DNA of 64,000 bases from GCA-2705995 sp965661625 (GCA_965661625.1 CBFIEM010000010.1:1-64000); one strand, 5' to 3'. Positions 14,511 to 24,010 are shown, numbered from the stretch's first letter. Numbers and translations: made by a program. Notes: generated by a model from the letters alone, not told the origin.

Positions 14511-16909
14511 AAGTCAACAATGATACCGATAGTTGGGAGCACATTTCCAGCTGTATTCTCAATGAAATCTGGCAAATAGGCATTAGGATTATTAGGATCT
14601 ACCAGCGGGTTGCCACCTGCATCACGTTGAACCGAAAGGATGTCTTGCTCTACCGCCTGGAAATTATAGACATTTTGAACATCTAGGTATAAGTTCAGCG
14701 ACCATTTTTCAAAGAACCATACTTTATCTACCCGTACATCCAATTGATGAAATGCATCTATACGCTCGCTGTTGAGTTCTCGGTAGTTAAACAATCCACG
14801 CCCGCGCACATCCCAATTCGATCGGAGCATTGTAGCCTGAACATCATAAGGGGTAAAGGGTTGACCTGCTACAAAACGCCATCTCCCACCTATTTCCCAG
14901 TTTCGTTTGAGTTTTTTACCTCCCGTAAGGGATATGATGTGACGGCTATCCCATGCACTGGGAACGTAATCACCATCATTAATAAATTCGCTTCGTACAA
15001 AAGTATAAGCGAGTATTCCATAAATTCCCTTTGCAGATCTCCGCTGTATTAAAAACTCGGCTCCATAACTGCGACCTGATGAAGTTGAGTTCGCAGGTTC
15101 ATTTCCAATTACCCCAAAATCGGCACCTAGATTAGCGAGTGAGATTGAGTCACGCAGCAGGAAAGGGTAGTCTGTATAGTTTTTATAAAAGCCTTCTACT
15201 GTTATTTTCGTTGACGCATCTGGGTTGTACTGAACACCTGCAACATAGTGATCCGCCTTAATGTACTTGAGGTTATTATCATCATTAACCAAGTTACCAT
15301 TCCCATCGGCATAGCCTAGGATGGTAGCAGGAGGTAGCTGTGTATACCTGCCAACATTTGCATTTAATCGCCACCGATCATTAACAGCAAATGAAGCCGA
15401 CAAACGCGGTGATAATTGGTTGATGGGATTACTCATATTGCTGTTGTAATCATTGCCATCCAAGCGCAATCCAGCTGAAAGCGTTAACCTGCGCTCAAAA
15501 AAGTCTTGAGAAGCTTGACCGAAGAAACCATAACGAAACAAATCTAAGTCTGAGCTGAAGTCGATGATGATCGGACCTGAAGCCGAAGCCACTTTATTAA
15601 AAGTTTCGTTGGTGTACCTCAGGTGCTCAGCGTTAAGGCCTAAATTCAACTTAAACCCACTATTGCGATAGGTATGTTCAAACCGCAATTTATTCTCAGT
15701 CTCTGTAGATAAATAATCTTGAATCAGGTTATTGGGGTCGGACTCATCATTCCCTTCGTACTTATATGCCGAGTTATTCAATGCATTCCTACTTACCACT
15801 AAGGTTTGAAATGACTTATCAGCAAAGTGCTTGTAAACGGCTCCCACAGTATAGTTCCACTGTTCATTTACTGGAATATTTCCCAAAATGTATCGGTTGC
15901 GTGCCAATTCATCCACATCAGTTATGCCTTCATTTACAGATGTGTTCAAATTAAATTCATCAAATGCTCCCAAGCCGATAAACGTGAGTTGGTTTTTATC
16001 GTTTAGCTTATGCTTCACTTTAAATTGGGCATCGGTAAATGTTGGTAAAAATGGAAGTTTCAAAGCAGAGAACAAAAACTGGAGGTACGATCTGCGCACA
16101 GAACCTATGAATGTAGTTTTATCGCCAAGTGGGCCATCTGCTGTGAATCCAATATCGCTCGAGCCTACTGTCCCACGAAATTTCCACTGCTCTGAATTTC
16201 CATCTACTTGACGAAACTCAAGCACCGAACTCAATGCATTTCCCCGATTAGCAGGGAATGCTCCTGAATAAAAAGATACTTCTTCAATAAAGTTGACATT
16301 TATTATACCAACAGGGCCTCCACTTGAACCTTGAGTTTGAAAGTGATTGATAACTGGAACCTCTACCCCATCCAGGTAAAAGCGGTTTTCATTAGGGGCT
16401 CCCCCTCTGATAATGATATCGTTTCTAAAACTTGTAGTGCTCGCAACTCCAGGAAGAGATTGAATTACTTTGGATATATCGCGATTTCCGCCTGGGTTAC
16501 GCTCAATTTCTTCTACTCCTAGAGTTTGTAGCGAGAGCGGGCTCTCCTCAGTACTTTTAAATGCTTCCGTTTTAATAACCACTTCCTCGAGCTCAGTTGC
16601 GGCCTTACTCAACGTAATATCTACTACCTGGACATTGGATTTTGTGACTAAAAAGTCGCGACTAACTGCTGGCTCAAACCCCACTGCAGTTACTTCCAGT
16701 TTTTGGTAACCCAAAGGAACCTGTGAAATGGAATAATTACCTTCGAAATCGGTCGCCGCTCCAATGGTTGTCCCGCTTATTACAACATTGGCAAACGGAA
16801 CTGGCTGGTTGTTTGTAGCTTCCCTAATGGTTCCCTTAACAGTTCCCGTTTGGGCAAAGAGCATGTTGCCAAAGAGCACGAGTGCGCACAGTAGTATTAA
16901 TCGTTTCAT
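14507..16909 (-). CDS. TonB-dependent outer-membrane receptor with carboxypeptidase-regulatory domain
   Basis: An 800-residue protein. Signal peptide MKRLILLCALVLFGNMLFAQ is followed by a CarboxypepD-regulatory-like domain (GTIREATNNQPVPFANVVIS, ~25-110). Next come a plug (VIQSLPGVASTTSFRNDIII, then RGGAPNENRFYLDGVEVP) and a beta-barrel ending GIIVDF. It imports an unknown ligand through the outer membrane using TonB energy. There is no SusD or DUF4249 partner next to it. It is divergent from the membrane thioredoxin gene, with 68 bp between starts. Confidence 0.92.
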   Translation of the reverse strand: MKRLILLCALVLFGNMLFAQTGTVKGTIREATNNQPVPFANVVISGTTIGAATDFEGNYSISQVPLGYQKLEVTAVGFEPAVSRDFLVTKSNVQVVDITLSKAATELEEVVIKTEAFKSTEESPLSLQTLGVEEIERNPGGNRDISKVIQSLPGVASTTSFRNDIIIRGGAPNENRFYLDGVEVPVINHFQTQGSSGGPVGIINVNFIEEVSFYSGAFPANRGNALSSVLEFRQVDGNSEQWKFRGTVGSSDIGFTADGPLGDKTTFIGSVRRSYLQFLFSALKLPFLPTFTDAQFKVKHKLNDKNQLTFIGLGAFDEFNLNTSVNEGITDVDELARNRYILGNIPVNEQWNYTVGAVYKHFADKSFQTLVVSRNALNNSAYKYEGNDESDPNNLIQDYLSTETENKLRFEHTYRNSGFKLNLGLNAEHLRYTNETFNKVASASGPIIIDFSSDLDLFRYGFFGQASQDFFERRLTLSAGLRLDGNDYNSNMSNPINQLSPRLSASFAVNDRWRLNANVGRYTQLPPATILGYADGNGNLVNDDNNLKYIKADHYVAGVQYNPDASTKITVEGFYKNYTDYPFLLRDSISLANLGADFGVIGNEPANSTSSGRSYGAEFLIQRRSAKGIYGILAYTFVRSEFINDGDYVPSAWDSRHIISLTGGKKLKRNWEIGGRWRFVAGQPFTPYDVQATMLRSNWDVRGRGLFNYRELNSERIDAFHQLDVRVDKVWFFEKWSLNLYLDVQNVYNFQAVEQDILSVQRDAGGNPLVDPNNPNAYLPDFIENTAGNVLPTIGIIVDF

Positions 16910-16945
16910 AAGCTTGTTATCGGTTAAGTCATTAACAAGGATCGT

Positions 16946-16953
16946 TACCTTTG
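16946..16953 (+). promoter_or_regulatory. -7 box of membrane thioredoxin gene
   Basis: TACCTTTG, an exact match to TAnnTTTG, lies 25 nt before the ATG at 16978. No clear -33 TTG. Confidence 0.45.
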
Positions 16954-16977
16954 GTTCAAGGATAAAACAAACTTATT

Positions 16978-17823
16978 ATGGAATCGCATCAAAATTGGAA
17001 AACCAGGTACTTTATACCCATAAATTTTGCGTTAGGACTACTCTTTGCGATTTACGGTATTATGGTGGTTGGCACGTTTGGTGGACTAAAATACGCCTTA
17101 CCGCTTATTTGGGTTACCGGATTTTTAATGGGATTTGCCCGCGGATCTGTGGGCAATATGCGCGTAGTAAGTGCATTAGGACTGGCTGCATTTTTTAGTG
17201 TTGGGCTGTTGCTGTTTTTAGGAGAATGGAGCCATTTTATATTTGTACTAGGCGCCATCACAGCTATTGTTACAGGCGTCTTCAGCTCAGGGAAACTGCA
17301 TGCTCCGCGTGTCGTATTAAGTATTGGTATCATTGCGGCATTAGGTTTTGGTTACAGCATTTTCATTCTTCCTACAATTATGGCCAATCGGCTTGGACAT
17401 GCAGTGAACGAAAATTGGAAGGTGGTGGATGTAATTTCACCTGATGGCGATACAGTAACTACAGCTGAGTTCCAACACCCTCTTATTGTAAGTGTTTGGG
17501 CCAGCTGGTGTGGTCCGTGTAAAGCTGAAATAGCAACATTTGCTCATCACGCCCAAGATCTTAAAGATGCGGGACTAAAGGTTTACCTGATTAACCATGG
17601 TAGAAATGCAGAAACCTTTGAGGTTTATAAGCAGTATGTTGACTCGGTACAATATCCCTTTCCCACTTTTTACTCTCCTGAGGCAGCATATTCGGATTCC
17701 ATTAACCTCCAAAGTTTACCCACACTGCTCTTAACTAATGCAGAGGGAGAGGTTATTTACAGGCACCACGGGTATTCAAGTGATGAGGACTTGGTAGGAA
17801 TACTTACTGCAATGAACCCATAA
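16978..17823 (+). CDS. Membrane-anchored thioredoxin/TlpA-like protein
   Basis: A 281-residue fusion. Residues ~10-140 form four or five transmembrane segments (e.g. FALGLLFAIYGIMVV, VVLSIGIIAALGFGYSIFIL). Residues ~145-281 form a thioredoxin-fold domain with redox motif WCGPC in SVWASWCGPCKAEI and the cis-Pro loop LQSLPTLLL. The fold probably faces the periplasm and passes electrons to envelope disulfides. The layout resembles DsbD/TlpA-type systems, but the membrane half lacks the conserved DsbD cysteines, so electron supply through it is not supported. Confidence 0.82.
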   Translation: MESHQNWKTRYFIPINFALGLLFAIYGIMVVGTFGGLKYALPLIWVTGFLMGFARGSVGNMRVVSALGLAAFFSVGLLLFLGEWSHFIFVLGAITAIVTGVFSSGKLHAPRVVLSIGIIAALGFGYSIFILPTIMANRLGHAVNENWKVVDVISPDGDTVTTAEFQHPLIVSVWASWCGPCKAEIATFAHHAQDLKDAGLKVYLINHGRNAETFEVYKQYVDSVQYPFPTFYSPEAAYSDSINLQSLPTLLLTNAEGEVIYRHHGYSSDEDLVGILTAMNP

Positions 17824-17853
17824 AAAAAGGAGCCAATCGTGGGCTCCTTCTTT
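17822..17853. terminator. Terminator between convergent thioredoxin and hsp20 genes
   Basis: An A-tract, the stem AAGGAGCC/GGCTCCTT with loop AATCGTG, and then TCTTT. On the minus strand the A-tract becomes a T7 run, so it mainly terminates hsp20. It begins at the plus-strand stop codon. Confidence 0.8.
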
Positions 17854-17856
17854 GCA

Positions 17857-18282
17857 TTATGCAAGTTCAATTCTTTTTTTCTTTGGTTTTTCTGGGGTCG
17901 TTTTAGGCAATTCTATGCGAACGATTCCACCAGTATAATGCCCTTTGATTTCATCGTGATTGATGTTCTCTGGCAAGTGAAATGAGCGCTCAAAATTTAA
18001 CTTTCGAAATTCTCTACTTGTATACTTTCTCTGGTTTGTTTCATGCTCCTCCATGTGATTTCCTCGAATTACAAGTCGGTCGCCCTCCACTGCTGTATCA
18101 ATTTCATTTTTCTCAAATCCAGGAGCGATAACCTCTAATTCGAAACCGGTCTCGGTTTCAATAATATTTACTGCTGGGATATTTCTATTATCTAGCTTAT
18201 TCATCATGTTATCGTTTAATAATTCATCAATAAATGTTGGAAAAAGGCGGTGTGTTGTTGGTGTTCTTAGCATACGTTTCAT
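17857..18282 (-). CDS. Small heat-shock protein, Hsp20/alpha-crystallin family
   Basis: A 141-residue holdase chaperone that binds unfolding proteins. The alpha-crystallin domain spans ~35-130. It contains the typical ELEVIAPGFEKNEIDTAVEG and LVIRGN strands, the FERSFHLPENI segment and the GIVRIELPK end, followed by a basic tail (KPKKKRIEL) that holds the I-x-L-type anchor. Length is usual for the family. No CIRCE or sigma-32-type element is obvious in the 222-bp upstream region. Confidence 0.93.
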   Translation of the reverse strand: MKRMLRTPTTHRLFPTFIDELLNDNMMNKLDNRNIPAVNIIETETGFELEVIAPGFEKNEIDTAVEGDRLVIRGNHMEEHETNQRKYTSREFRKLNFERSFHLPENINHDEIKGHYTGGIVRIELPKTTPEKPKKKRIELA

Positions 18283-18504
18283 AAATCAAATTTTTTAATG
18301 GCTTTTCATCTTTGGGCTCTATTAAATCAATCCAGATACCAAGATCATTTAACTGCCAATAATTCACCTTAAAACTTGATTATCAGCAATATAGTCAGTA
18401 ACCACCTTGATTCTACTGACGAAATTTCAGTTCTACTTTTCTGAATCGTATAAATTGGGTTATTTTGAGCCATTGTACAGAACCACAAGGCAATTAAATA
18501 CAGT

Positions 18505-20223
18505 ATGAATGCTGAAGAATTAGCTCGCGAAAGAGCACTGAATTGGACAAAAGCGCCATTTGATGAAGAAACGCAAATGCGCGCAATGGCAATGATTGAA
18601 TCGGGCGGGGAAAATCTGGTAGATGCCTTTTACAAAGATTTAGAATTTGGCACTGGCGGAATGCGTGGAATTATGGGCGTAGGCACTAACCGTGTCAATA
18701 AGTACACGTTAGGGTTGGCTACTCAGGGCTTAGTCAACTACATCAAACAACATTTCGACGGTCAACCGAAAGTAGCAATTGCCTACGATTGCCGTAACAA
18801 TAGTGATTCGTTAGCGAGGGTTGTTGCGGAGGTAATGAGTGCAAATGGGGTATATGTCTATTTATTCGAATCACTCCGTCCTACCCCTGAATTATCATTC
18901 GCGGTTCGCCATTTAGATTGTCAAGCAGGCATCGTGCTAACTGCTTCTCATAACCCAAAAGAATACAACGGCTATAAAGTTTATTGGAATGATGGCGGAC
19001 AGTTAGTGCCTCCTCATGACAATGGTGTTATTGATGAAGTCCGTGCTGTTAGCGTTGCTAACATACGATTCGAACAAGTTGCTGGAAATATTGAAATTAT
19101 CGGGGAGGAAGTTGACGAAGCCTTTCACAATGCTGTTCTAAATAAAGTAGGAGAGCGAAGCACGCGTGGTGACCTCAAGGTTGTTTTTACTTCTATTCAC
19201 GGAACGTCAATCAAGTCAATTCCTCATGTTCTAGAGCAGGCAGGATTTACCCAAACCTCAATTGTGGAAGACCAAGCCACACCTGATGGAAACTTTCCAA
19301 CGGTAATTTCACCTAATCCTGAAGAAGCTGAAGCCCTTAATTTAGCCTTGGTTCAAGCCGATGAAGAGCAAGCAGATTTAGTAATTGGAACGGATCCTGA
19401 TGCTGATCGCATCGGAATTGCAGTACGCAACCCTGCTGGTGAAATGGAGCTGCTTAATGGAAATCAAACCGCAGCTTTGCTCACTCATTTTATGCTTGAT
19501 GAACTTCATTCCAAAGGCGAACTCACCCCCAATGCCTACATCGCCGAGACCATTGTTACCACAAAACTACTCGAGCGCATAGCTTCTTCATTTAACGTCA
19601 CTACCTACCATTGTTTAACAGGTTTTAAATGGATAGCTGCAATTATTCGCGAATTAGAAGGTAAAGAACAGTTTATTTGCGGTGGTGAGGAGAGTTATGG
19701 TTTCATGATTGGTGATTTTGTTCGCGATAAGGACTCAGTAACTGCTGCCCTGATCATTTCTGATTTAGCCGCCAAAGCAAAAGCCGAAGGAAGCTCTATT
19801 TATGATTACCTAATCGAAATTTACTGCAAACACGGCATCTACCAAGAAGACCTCATTTCTCTAACGAAAAAAGGCCGGTCAGGGGCCGAAGAAATTAAGG
19901 CGATGATGACATCTTTTCGTCAGCGCACACCGAATGAGATCGATGGTGTAAAACTGAAATTTACACGTGATTACTTAACCCAAGAAGTGCGCGATTATTA
20001 CACTAACACATCGGCTTCAATTGACCTTCCAAAAAGCAATGTTTTTCAAATGGAGTTAGAAGATGAAACCGTTATCACTGCTCGTCCTTCTGGAACGGAG
20101 CCTAAGATTAAGTTTTACATTAGCGTAAACTCCTCCTTAGCTAGCCCTTCAGAATATCCAGCGGCAAAAGCGGCACTACTCGAGCGCATAGAAGGCATTA
20201 AAAAGGCACTTGATTTAATCTGA
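18505..20223 (+). CDS. Phosphoglucomutase/phosphomannomutase family enzyme
   Basis: A 572-residue alpha-D-phosphohexomutase that interconverts sugar 1- and 6-phosphates. It has the catalytic phosphoserine motif TASHNP, the metal-binding loop GTDPDADRIGIAV, the sugar-binding GGEESYGFM and the phosphate-binding tail ARPSGTEPKIKFY. The length and the GGMRG segment near residue 52 fit the PgcA/PGM2-like group. It is followed after one base by a hydrolase gene, so the two are probably co-transcribed. Confidence 0.95.
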   Translation: MNAEELARERALNWTKAPFDEETQMRAMAMIESGGENLVDAFYKDLEFGTGGMRGIMGVGTNRVNKYTLGLATQGLVNYIKQHFDGQPKVAIAYDCRNNSDSLARVVAEVMSANGVYVYLFESLRPTPELSFAVRHLDCQAGIVLTASHNPKEYNGYKVYWNDGGQLVPPHDNGVIDEVRAVSVANIRFEQVAGNIEIIGEEVDEAFHNAVLNKVGERSTRGDLKVVFTSIHGTSIKSIPHVLEQAGFTQTSIVEDQATPDGNFPTVISPNPEEAEALNLALVQADEEQADLVIGTDPDADRIGIAVRNPAGEMELLNGNQTAALLTHFMLDELHSKGELTPNAYIAETIVTTKLLERIASSFNVTTYHCLTGFKWIAAIIRELEGKEQFICGGEESYGFMIGDFVRDKDSVTAALIISDLAAKAKAEGSSIYDYLIEIYCKHGIYQEDLISLTKKGRSGAEEIKAMMTSFRQRTPNEIDGVKLKFTRDYLTQEVRDYYTNTSASIDLPKSNVFQMELEDETVITARPSGTEPKIKFYISVNSSLASPSEYPAAKAALLERIEGIKKALDLI

Positions 20224-20224
20224 T

Positions 20225-21205
20225 ATGCCAGTACTAAAACCATCTTATCATCGCAAACCGTGGTTGTTTCGGTGGGGTTTAGTGAATACAGTAGTTCCCA
20301 ATGTGTTGCGTAACCCTCCACAATTGGCATTAACTCCTAAACTGCATCAAACACCTGATAAAGATATCTTCAGAACGTTTGAAAAGCTCAGGGGAAATAG
20401 ACGTATTGCAATAATTATTCATGGGTTAGAAGGACATGGAAAGTCTTCTTATGTGCTGGGAATGATGGGAACGCTGCACGCAGAAAAGTGGGATGTAATT
20501 TCACTTGAAATGCGCAGTTGTGGTGGCTTAATGAATCAACTATACAATTCCTATCACAGTGGATTCACAAAAGATCTTGAACAATTGATTTACAACCTAG
20601 CCCCTAACTATGAAGAGATTGGAGTTGTAGGTTTCAGCCTTGGGGGGAGTGTTGTTGCAAAATACCTTTCTGACCCGGCCATTCCCAAACCACCTTCTGT
20701 TATAGGAGGTGCTGGAGTATCTACACCTTGCGATTTAAGTGATGCCGCCAAAGAATTAGCCAAGTGGCAAAACCGTGTCTATATGCAACGGTTTTTAATG
20801 AAGTTAAAAGGGAAATTACAAGCCAAGGTAACTCAGTTTAAGCCTGCTGGGATAACCCTCAAAACGCTTCACGCAATCAAAAACTTCAACCAATTTGATG
20901 ATATATACACTGCACCTGCACATGGATTTCATGACCGTCATCATTACTACACTTCGCAAAGTAGCTTGAATTATTTTGAAGCACTTAAGCATCCTTTTTT
21001 ACTATTGAACGCAGAGGACGATTCATTTTTACCATCGAGCAGTTATCCGGAACGATTGGCGGATGCAAACAAATACCTACACTTAGAAACGCCACCTCAT
21101 GGCGGCCATGTAGGGTTTGTAGATAACTGGTCGCTACATGGACCTCAATGGATGGATAGAAGGGTTGCTAACTTTCTATCAGAAATTTCAACTAAAAAAG
21201 GGTAA
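20225..21205 (+). CDS. Alpha/beta hydrolase, YheT family
   Basis: A 326-residue hydrolase. The oxyanion region is HGLEGHGKSSY, the nucleophile elbow GFSLGGS, the acid LLNAEDDSFLP and the catalytic His HGGHVGF. The order and spacing match the YheT/ABHD1-3 esterase family; the substrate is unknown. The start ATG lies 1 bp after the mutase stop. Its stop codon falls inside the stem of the opposing gene's terminator hairpin. Confidence 0.88.
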   Translation: MPVLKPSYHRKPWLFRWGLVNTVVPNVLRNPPQLALTPKLHQTPDKDIFRTFEKLRGNRRIAIIIHGLEGHGKSSYVLGMMGTLHAEKWDVISLEMRSCGGLMNQLYNSYHSGFTKDLEQLIYNLAPNYEEIGVVGFSLGGSVVAKYLSDPAIPKPPSVIGGAGVSTPCDLSDAAKELAKWQNRVYMQRFLMKLKGKLQAKVTQFKPAGITLKTLHAIKNFNQFDDIYTAPAHGFHDRHHYYTSQSSLNYFEALKHPFLLLNAEDDSFLPSSSYPERLADANKYLHLETPPHGGHVGFVDNWSLHGPQWMDRRVANFLSEISTKKG

Positions 21206-21222
21206 GTCAAAACGACTTACCC
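21194..21222 (-). terminator. Terminator of blaI-M56 operon
   Basis: A 9-bp stem, GGGTAAGTC/GACTTACCC (21200-21222), is followed on the minus strand by six T residues. The TAA stop of the convergent YheT gene (21203-21205) is part of the stem. Confidence 0.85.
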
Positions 21223-21247
21223 TCAGGAAATCTAACTAAACACGTCT

Positions 21248-22465
21248 TTAATCCAATGCAAATCGAATAGGAAGAACTAACTGCACACGAACCTCTTTAT
21301 CCGCCTGCACACCAGGATTCCAAGCATCCATTGAGTTAATTGCTCGCAATGCCTCAGCATCCAAGAGCTCGTTTCCTGCTGATTTTAACACTTGTGTATC
21401 GCTCAGTGACCCATCTGTGTTCACCACAAATTGAACGAAAGTTGTGCCTACCGCTCCTGACGCTTCTGCTTCTTTTGGGTACTTTATTGCACTCCCTAAA
21501 AAAGTGATCAAGTCCTCTGTTCCATTTCCATAAGTTGGCGACTGATCTACTTTTTTATAGACCTGACCATCCGCCGACGCTACTCCTACTTCTACGGCTG
21601 TTGGAACCGATTCAGTAGATGCCGAATCTTCCTTAGTACAAGCAACAGCAATTATTAGTGCCAATGCTAATGGAGCCACTACAACGTATTTTAAGCGAGT
21701 GAATGTGGTTGATTTTTCTTTATTTATCATGGTTATTCGTTTTTTAAGTAAAGATTGATTGATAAACTGCTGCACAAGCTGATGCTTGGGCACGCCAATA
21801 GCCTTCGATACAAGAAGGTATTGGTAGTCGCGGGCCTCCTGACCTGATTCAATTACATGTTCATCAGCAATGAACTCGTGTAACTCTGCAACTGATTGGC
21901 GATAAATCCAAGCAAATGGATTAAACCAACACAATAGGCAGATTACTTCTGCTAACAATCGGTCGTACGAATGACCTGCTTCGCGGTGAATCGACTCATG
22001 CAAGAAAATCGCGCGCTGATCCTCTTTGCTTAGCCCCGGTTCGATATAAATGGATTTTAAAAAAGAAAAGGAATGATCTTCAGGACTTTCATAAACTCCA
22101 ATACCCAATTCTGGAAGAGGAGTTGCCTTACGCAAAGTGCTGAAATAGCTAGCGAAATTCCATAGTAATCGCATTAGGAAAAATGATGCTCCCGCAAGGT
22201 ATACCCACACCAAATAAGTAGTCCATGGCGTAGCTGTTTCAGTGCCAACAGGAATAACAGTAATCTCTGGAAGCGTTACTGCATATATTTTATCCTGTGG
22301 TGTGAATGCTTGAAAATCCAACAACGGAAAAAGTATCGCAATTAATCCACTTGCTAATAGAAAAATACGGCTGTATTGAAAATGCGTTTCATATTGAATG
22401 AGTGCACGGTAAACAGACACGAATAGCACTAACGCTAAATTGATATAGATGAACGTCAACATCAT
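21248..22465 (-). CDS. M56 (BlaR1-type) metallopeptidase with C-terminal TonB domain
   Basis: A 405-residue membrane protein. Three N-terminal membrane segments (residues 4-50 and 84-108) precede a cytoplasmic zinc-protease loop with HESIH at 156-160 and ELHEFIADE. A fourth membrane segment is at ~262-283. The periplasmic tail carries a TonB_C-like domain (~325-405: YPKEAEASGAVGTTFVQFVV, LDAEALRAINSM). In BlaR1 the equivalent protease cleaves the BlaI repressor after the outer sensor binds a ligand. Here a TonB-like domain replaces the penicillin-binding sensor. It overlaps blaI by 4 bp. The signal sensed is unknown. Confidence 0.9.
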   Translation of the reverse strand: MMLTFIYINLALVLFVSVYRALIQYETHFQYSRIFLLASGLIAILFPLLDFQAFTPQDKIYAVTLPEITVIPVGTETATPWTTYLVWVYLAGASFFLMRLLWNFASYFSTLRKATPLPELGIGVYESPEDHSFSFLKSIYIEPGLSKEDQRAIFLHESIHREAGHSYDRLLAEVICLLCWFNPFAWIYRQSVAELHEFIADEHVIESGQEARDYQYLLVSKAIGVPKHQLVQQFINQSLLKKRITMINKEKSTTFTRLKYVVVAPLALALIIAVACTKEDSASTESVPTAVEVGVASADGQVYKKVDQSPTYGNGTEDLITFLGSAIKYPKEAEASGAVGTTFVQFVVNTDGSLSDTQVLKSAGNELLDAEALRAINSMDAWNPGVQADKEVRVQLVLPIRFALD

Positions 22466-22827
22466 TTACCTGATTTAATTTTAGTGAGGACATCATCAAG
22501 CTCACCAATGCTGAGCTTCTTTTCTTTGATGAAGAAACTAACCATTTTTTCGAAACTCCCTTCGAAATACCCACTCACCAATTGTTTTGTTGCAAACTCA
22601 GTATATGACTTTTTAGTAATTACCGGAAAATAACGGTGACTCTTTCCAAACGTCTCATGACTCACAAATTCCTTGTCTTGTAAAATCCTAACAATTGTAG
22701 AAACAGTATTGTATGCCGGTTTCGGTTCTGGAAGCTCAGCGATAATTTCCTTAACAAATGCTTGCTCCAAGTTCCACAATACATGCATCACTTGTTCTTC
22801 TGCTTTGGTGAGTTCTTTTGAATCCAT
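22462..22827 (-). CDS. BlaI/MecI-family transcriptional repressor
   Basis: A 121-residue winged-helix regulator: LTKAEEQVMHVLWNLEQAFV, ELPEPKPAYNTVSTIVRIL (recognition helix) and FVSHETFGKSHRYFPVI, followed by a dimerisation helix. The family represses its own operon and is inactivated by cleavage by the partner M56 protease, encoded immediately downstream with an ATGA-type overlap. Two matching dyads lie directly upstream of its start, as expected for autoregulation. Confidence 0.95.
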   Translation of the reverse strand: MDSKELTKAEEQVMHVLWNLEQAFVKEIIAELPEPKPAYNTVSTIVRILQDKEFVSHETFGKSHRYFPVITKKSYTEFATKQLVSGYFEGSFEKMVSFFIKEKKLSIGELDDVLTKIKSGK

Positions 22828-22839
22828 GAAACAAACATA

Positions 22840-22873
22840 ACTAAAATTTTAGTTATAAAACTAAATTTCTAGT
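22840..22873. promoter_or_regulatory. Twin BlaI operator dyads
   Basis: Two 14-bp dyads begin 13 bp upstream of the blaI ATG. ACTAAAATTTTAGT (22840-22853) is a perfect palindrome; ACTAAATTTCTAGT (22860-22873) shares the same ACTA...TAGT ends. Their starts are exactly 20 bp apart, about two helical turns, so two dimers could bind on one face. BlaI/MecI operators are dyads of this size; the assignment is inferred from position and symmetry. Confidence 0.7.
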
Positions 22874-22915
22874 TTAAAAGAATCGAAACAAACTTTAAAC
22901 AGCTGTTTATTAGAG

Positions 22916-24010
22916 CTATACGTTTTTAGTAAACGACTGAATAACCTTAAATTCGGAAAAGAATTCCTTCGCAATTATCCTTAAAATCGAATATGTTGGA
23001 ACCGCCAAAATCATTCCTGTAATACCAAACACCGTCCCGGCGCAAAGGATAACCAAAAATATTTCAAGCGGATGGGCTTTTACACTATTGGAATAAATCA
23101 CGGGTTGAAACACAAAATTATCGAGCAGTTGAACGCACCCAAATACGGTTACTACTTTGGTAAGTAAAGGAAACAAGTCGAGGTTAGCATCAAGTTGAAG
23201 TGATCCGGTGATTGCTATTACAATTCCGAATCCCGTTCCAATCAGTGGACCAACGTATGGAATAACATTAATCAGTCCGGCAAAGAAACCTATGAGTAAT
23301 GCATTTTTAACACCCATTATCGTCAAAGATGTTGCTATTAGGATAGTGATTAATGAAACCTGTGCCAACAATCCTAAGAGGTATGAGCTAATGGTTGTAC
23401 GTATTTTTTGAATTACGTGTGTCACTTTACCAACTTGAGCATCGGGCGTAGCATCTGCGATAACCCTGCTCATCATTCCACGCTCTTTCATGAGGAAGAA
23501 CGTTATAAAATTAACTGAAAAGATGCCTATGAATATGTTTCCAAACCCACCGAGTAAATTGGATGCCACATCGGTTAGTTTTGTCAATTCAAATGAGGGC
23601 AGCACATTTTCACGAACCAAATCACTCAGTGTAACGCTTTGATCAGCCATAATTAACCCCAACCATTCCTCTTCTAGCTGATGCAGTGGCTCTTGCAAAT
23701 CAAGCCAAACTTGTTCATAATCTACTTCGTACAACAATTGGGCTTCTTGAACCAATAATGGCACAAATACACTAAGTATTCCACCGAACACAACCATCAA
23801 TATTCCCAAGGCAAAAGCTGATTTAACCCCATTTGGGAGGTGTTTACCTTTTACCTCAAGTTTATCGAGCACTTTGAGTACAGGACCAGCAATGAGGGAT
23901 ACTAGGGCGGCAATTATGAGGTAAGTAACGACCGAGCGCACATACCACAGTAGCACAAGGAATAAAATGGTAGCAAATATTCCAATCACACGACTTGTAC
24001 TAATCTTCAT
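22916..24010 (-). CDS. AI-2E family transporter (PerM-like)
   Basis: A 364-residue inner-membrane protein with about eight hydrophobic segments. It shows the family hallmarks: an N-terminal pair (IFATILFLVLLWYVRSVVTY), a long soluble loop (~85-150), then GLINVIPYVGPLIG and the ITGMILAVP motif near the C-terminus. The family includes exporters of autoinducer-2 and Na+/H+ antiporters, so the substrate is open. It overlaps the esterase gene upstream by 11 bp, suggesting one transcript. Confidence 0.9.
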   Translation of the reverse strand: MKISTSRVIGIFATILFLVLLWYVRSVVTYLIIAALVSLIAGPVLKVLDKLEVKGKHLPNGVKSAFALGILMVVFGGILSVFVPLLVQEAQLLYEVDYEQVWLDLQEPLHQLEEEWLGLIMADQSVTLSDLVRENVLPSFELTKLTDVASNLLGGFGNIFIGIFSVNFITFFLMKERGMMSRVIADATPDAQVGKVTHVIQKIRTTISSYLLGLLAQVSLITILIATSLTIMGVKNALLIGFFAGLINVIPYVGPLIGTGFGIVIAITGSLQLDANLDLFPLLTKVVTVFGCVQLLDNFVFQPVIYSNSVKAHPLEIFLVILCAGTVFGITGMILAVPTYSILRIIAKEFFSEFKVIQSFTKNV

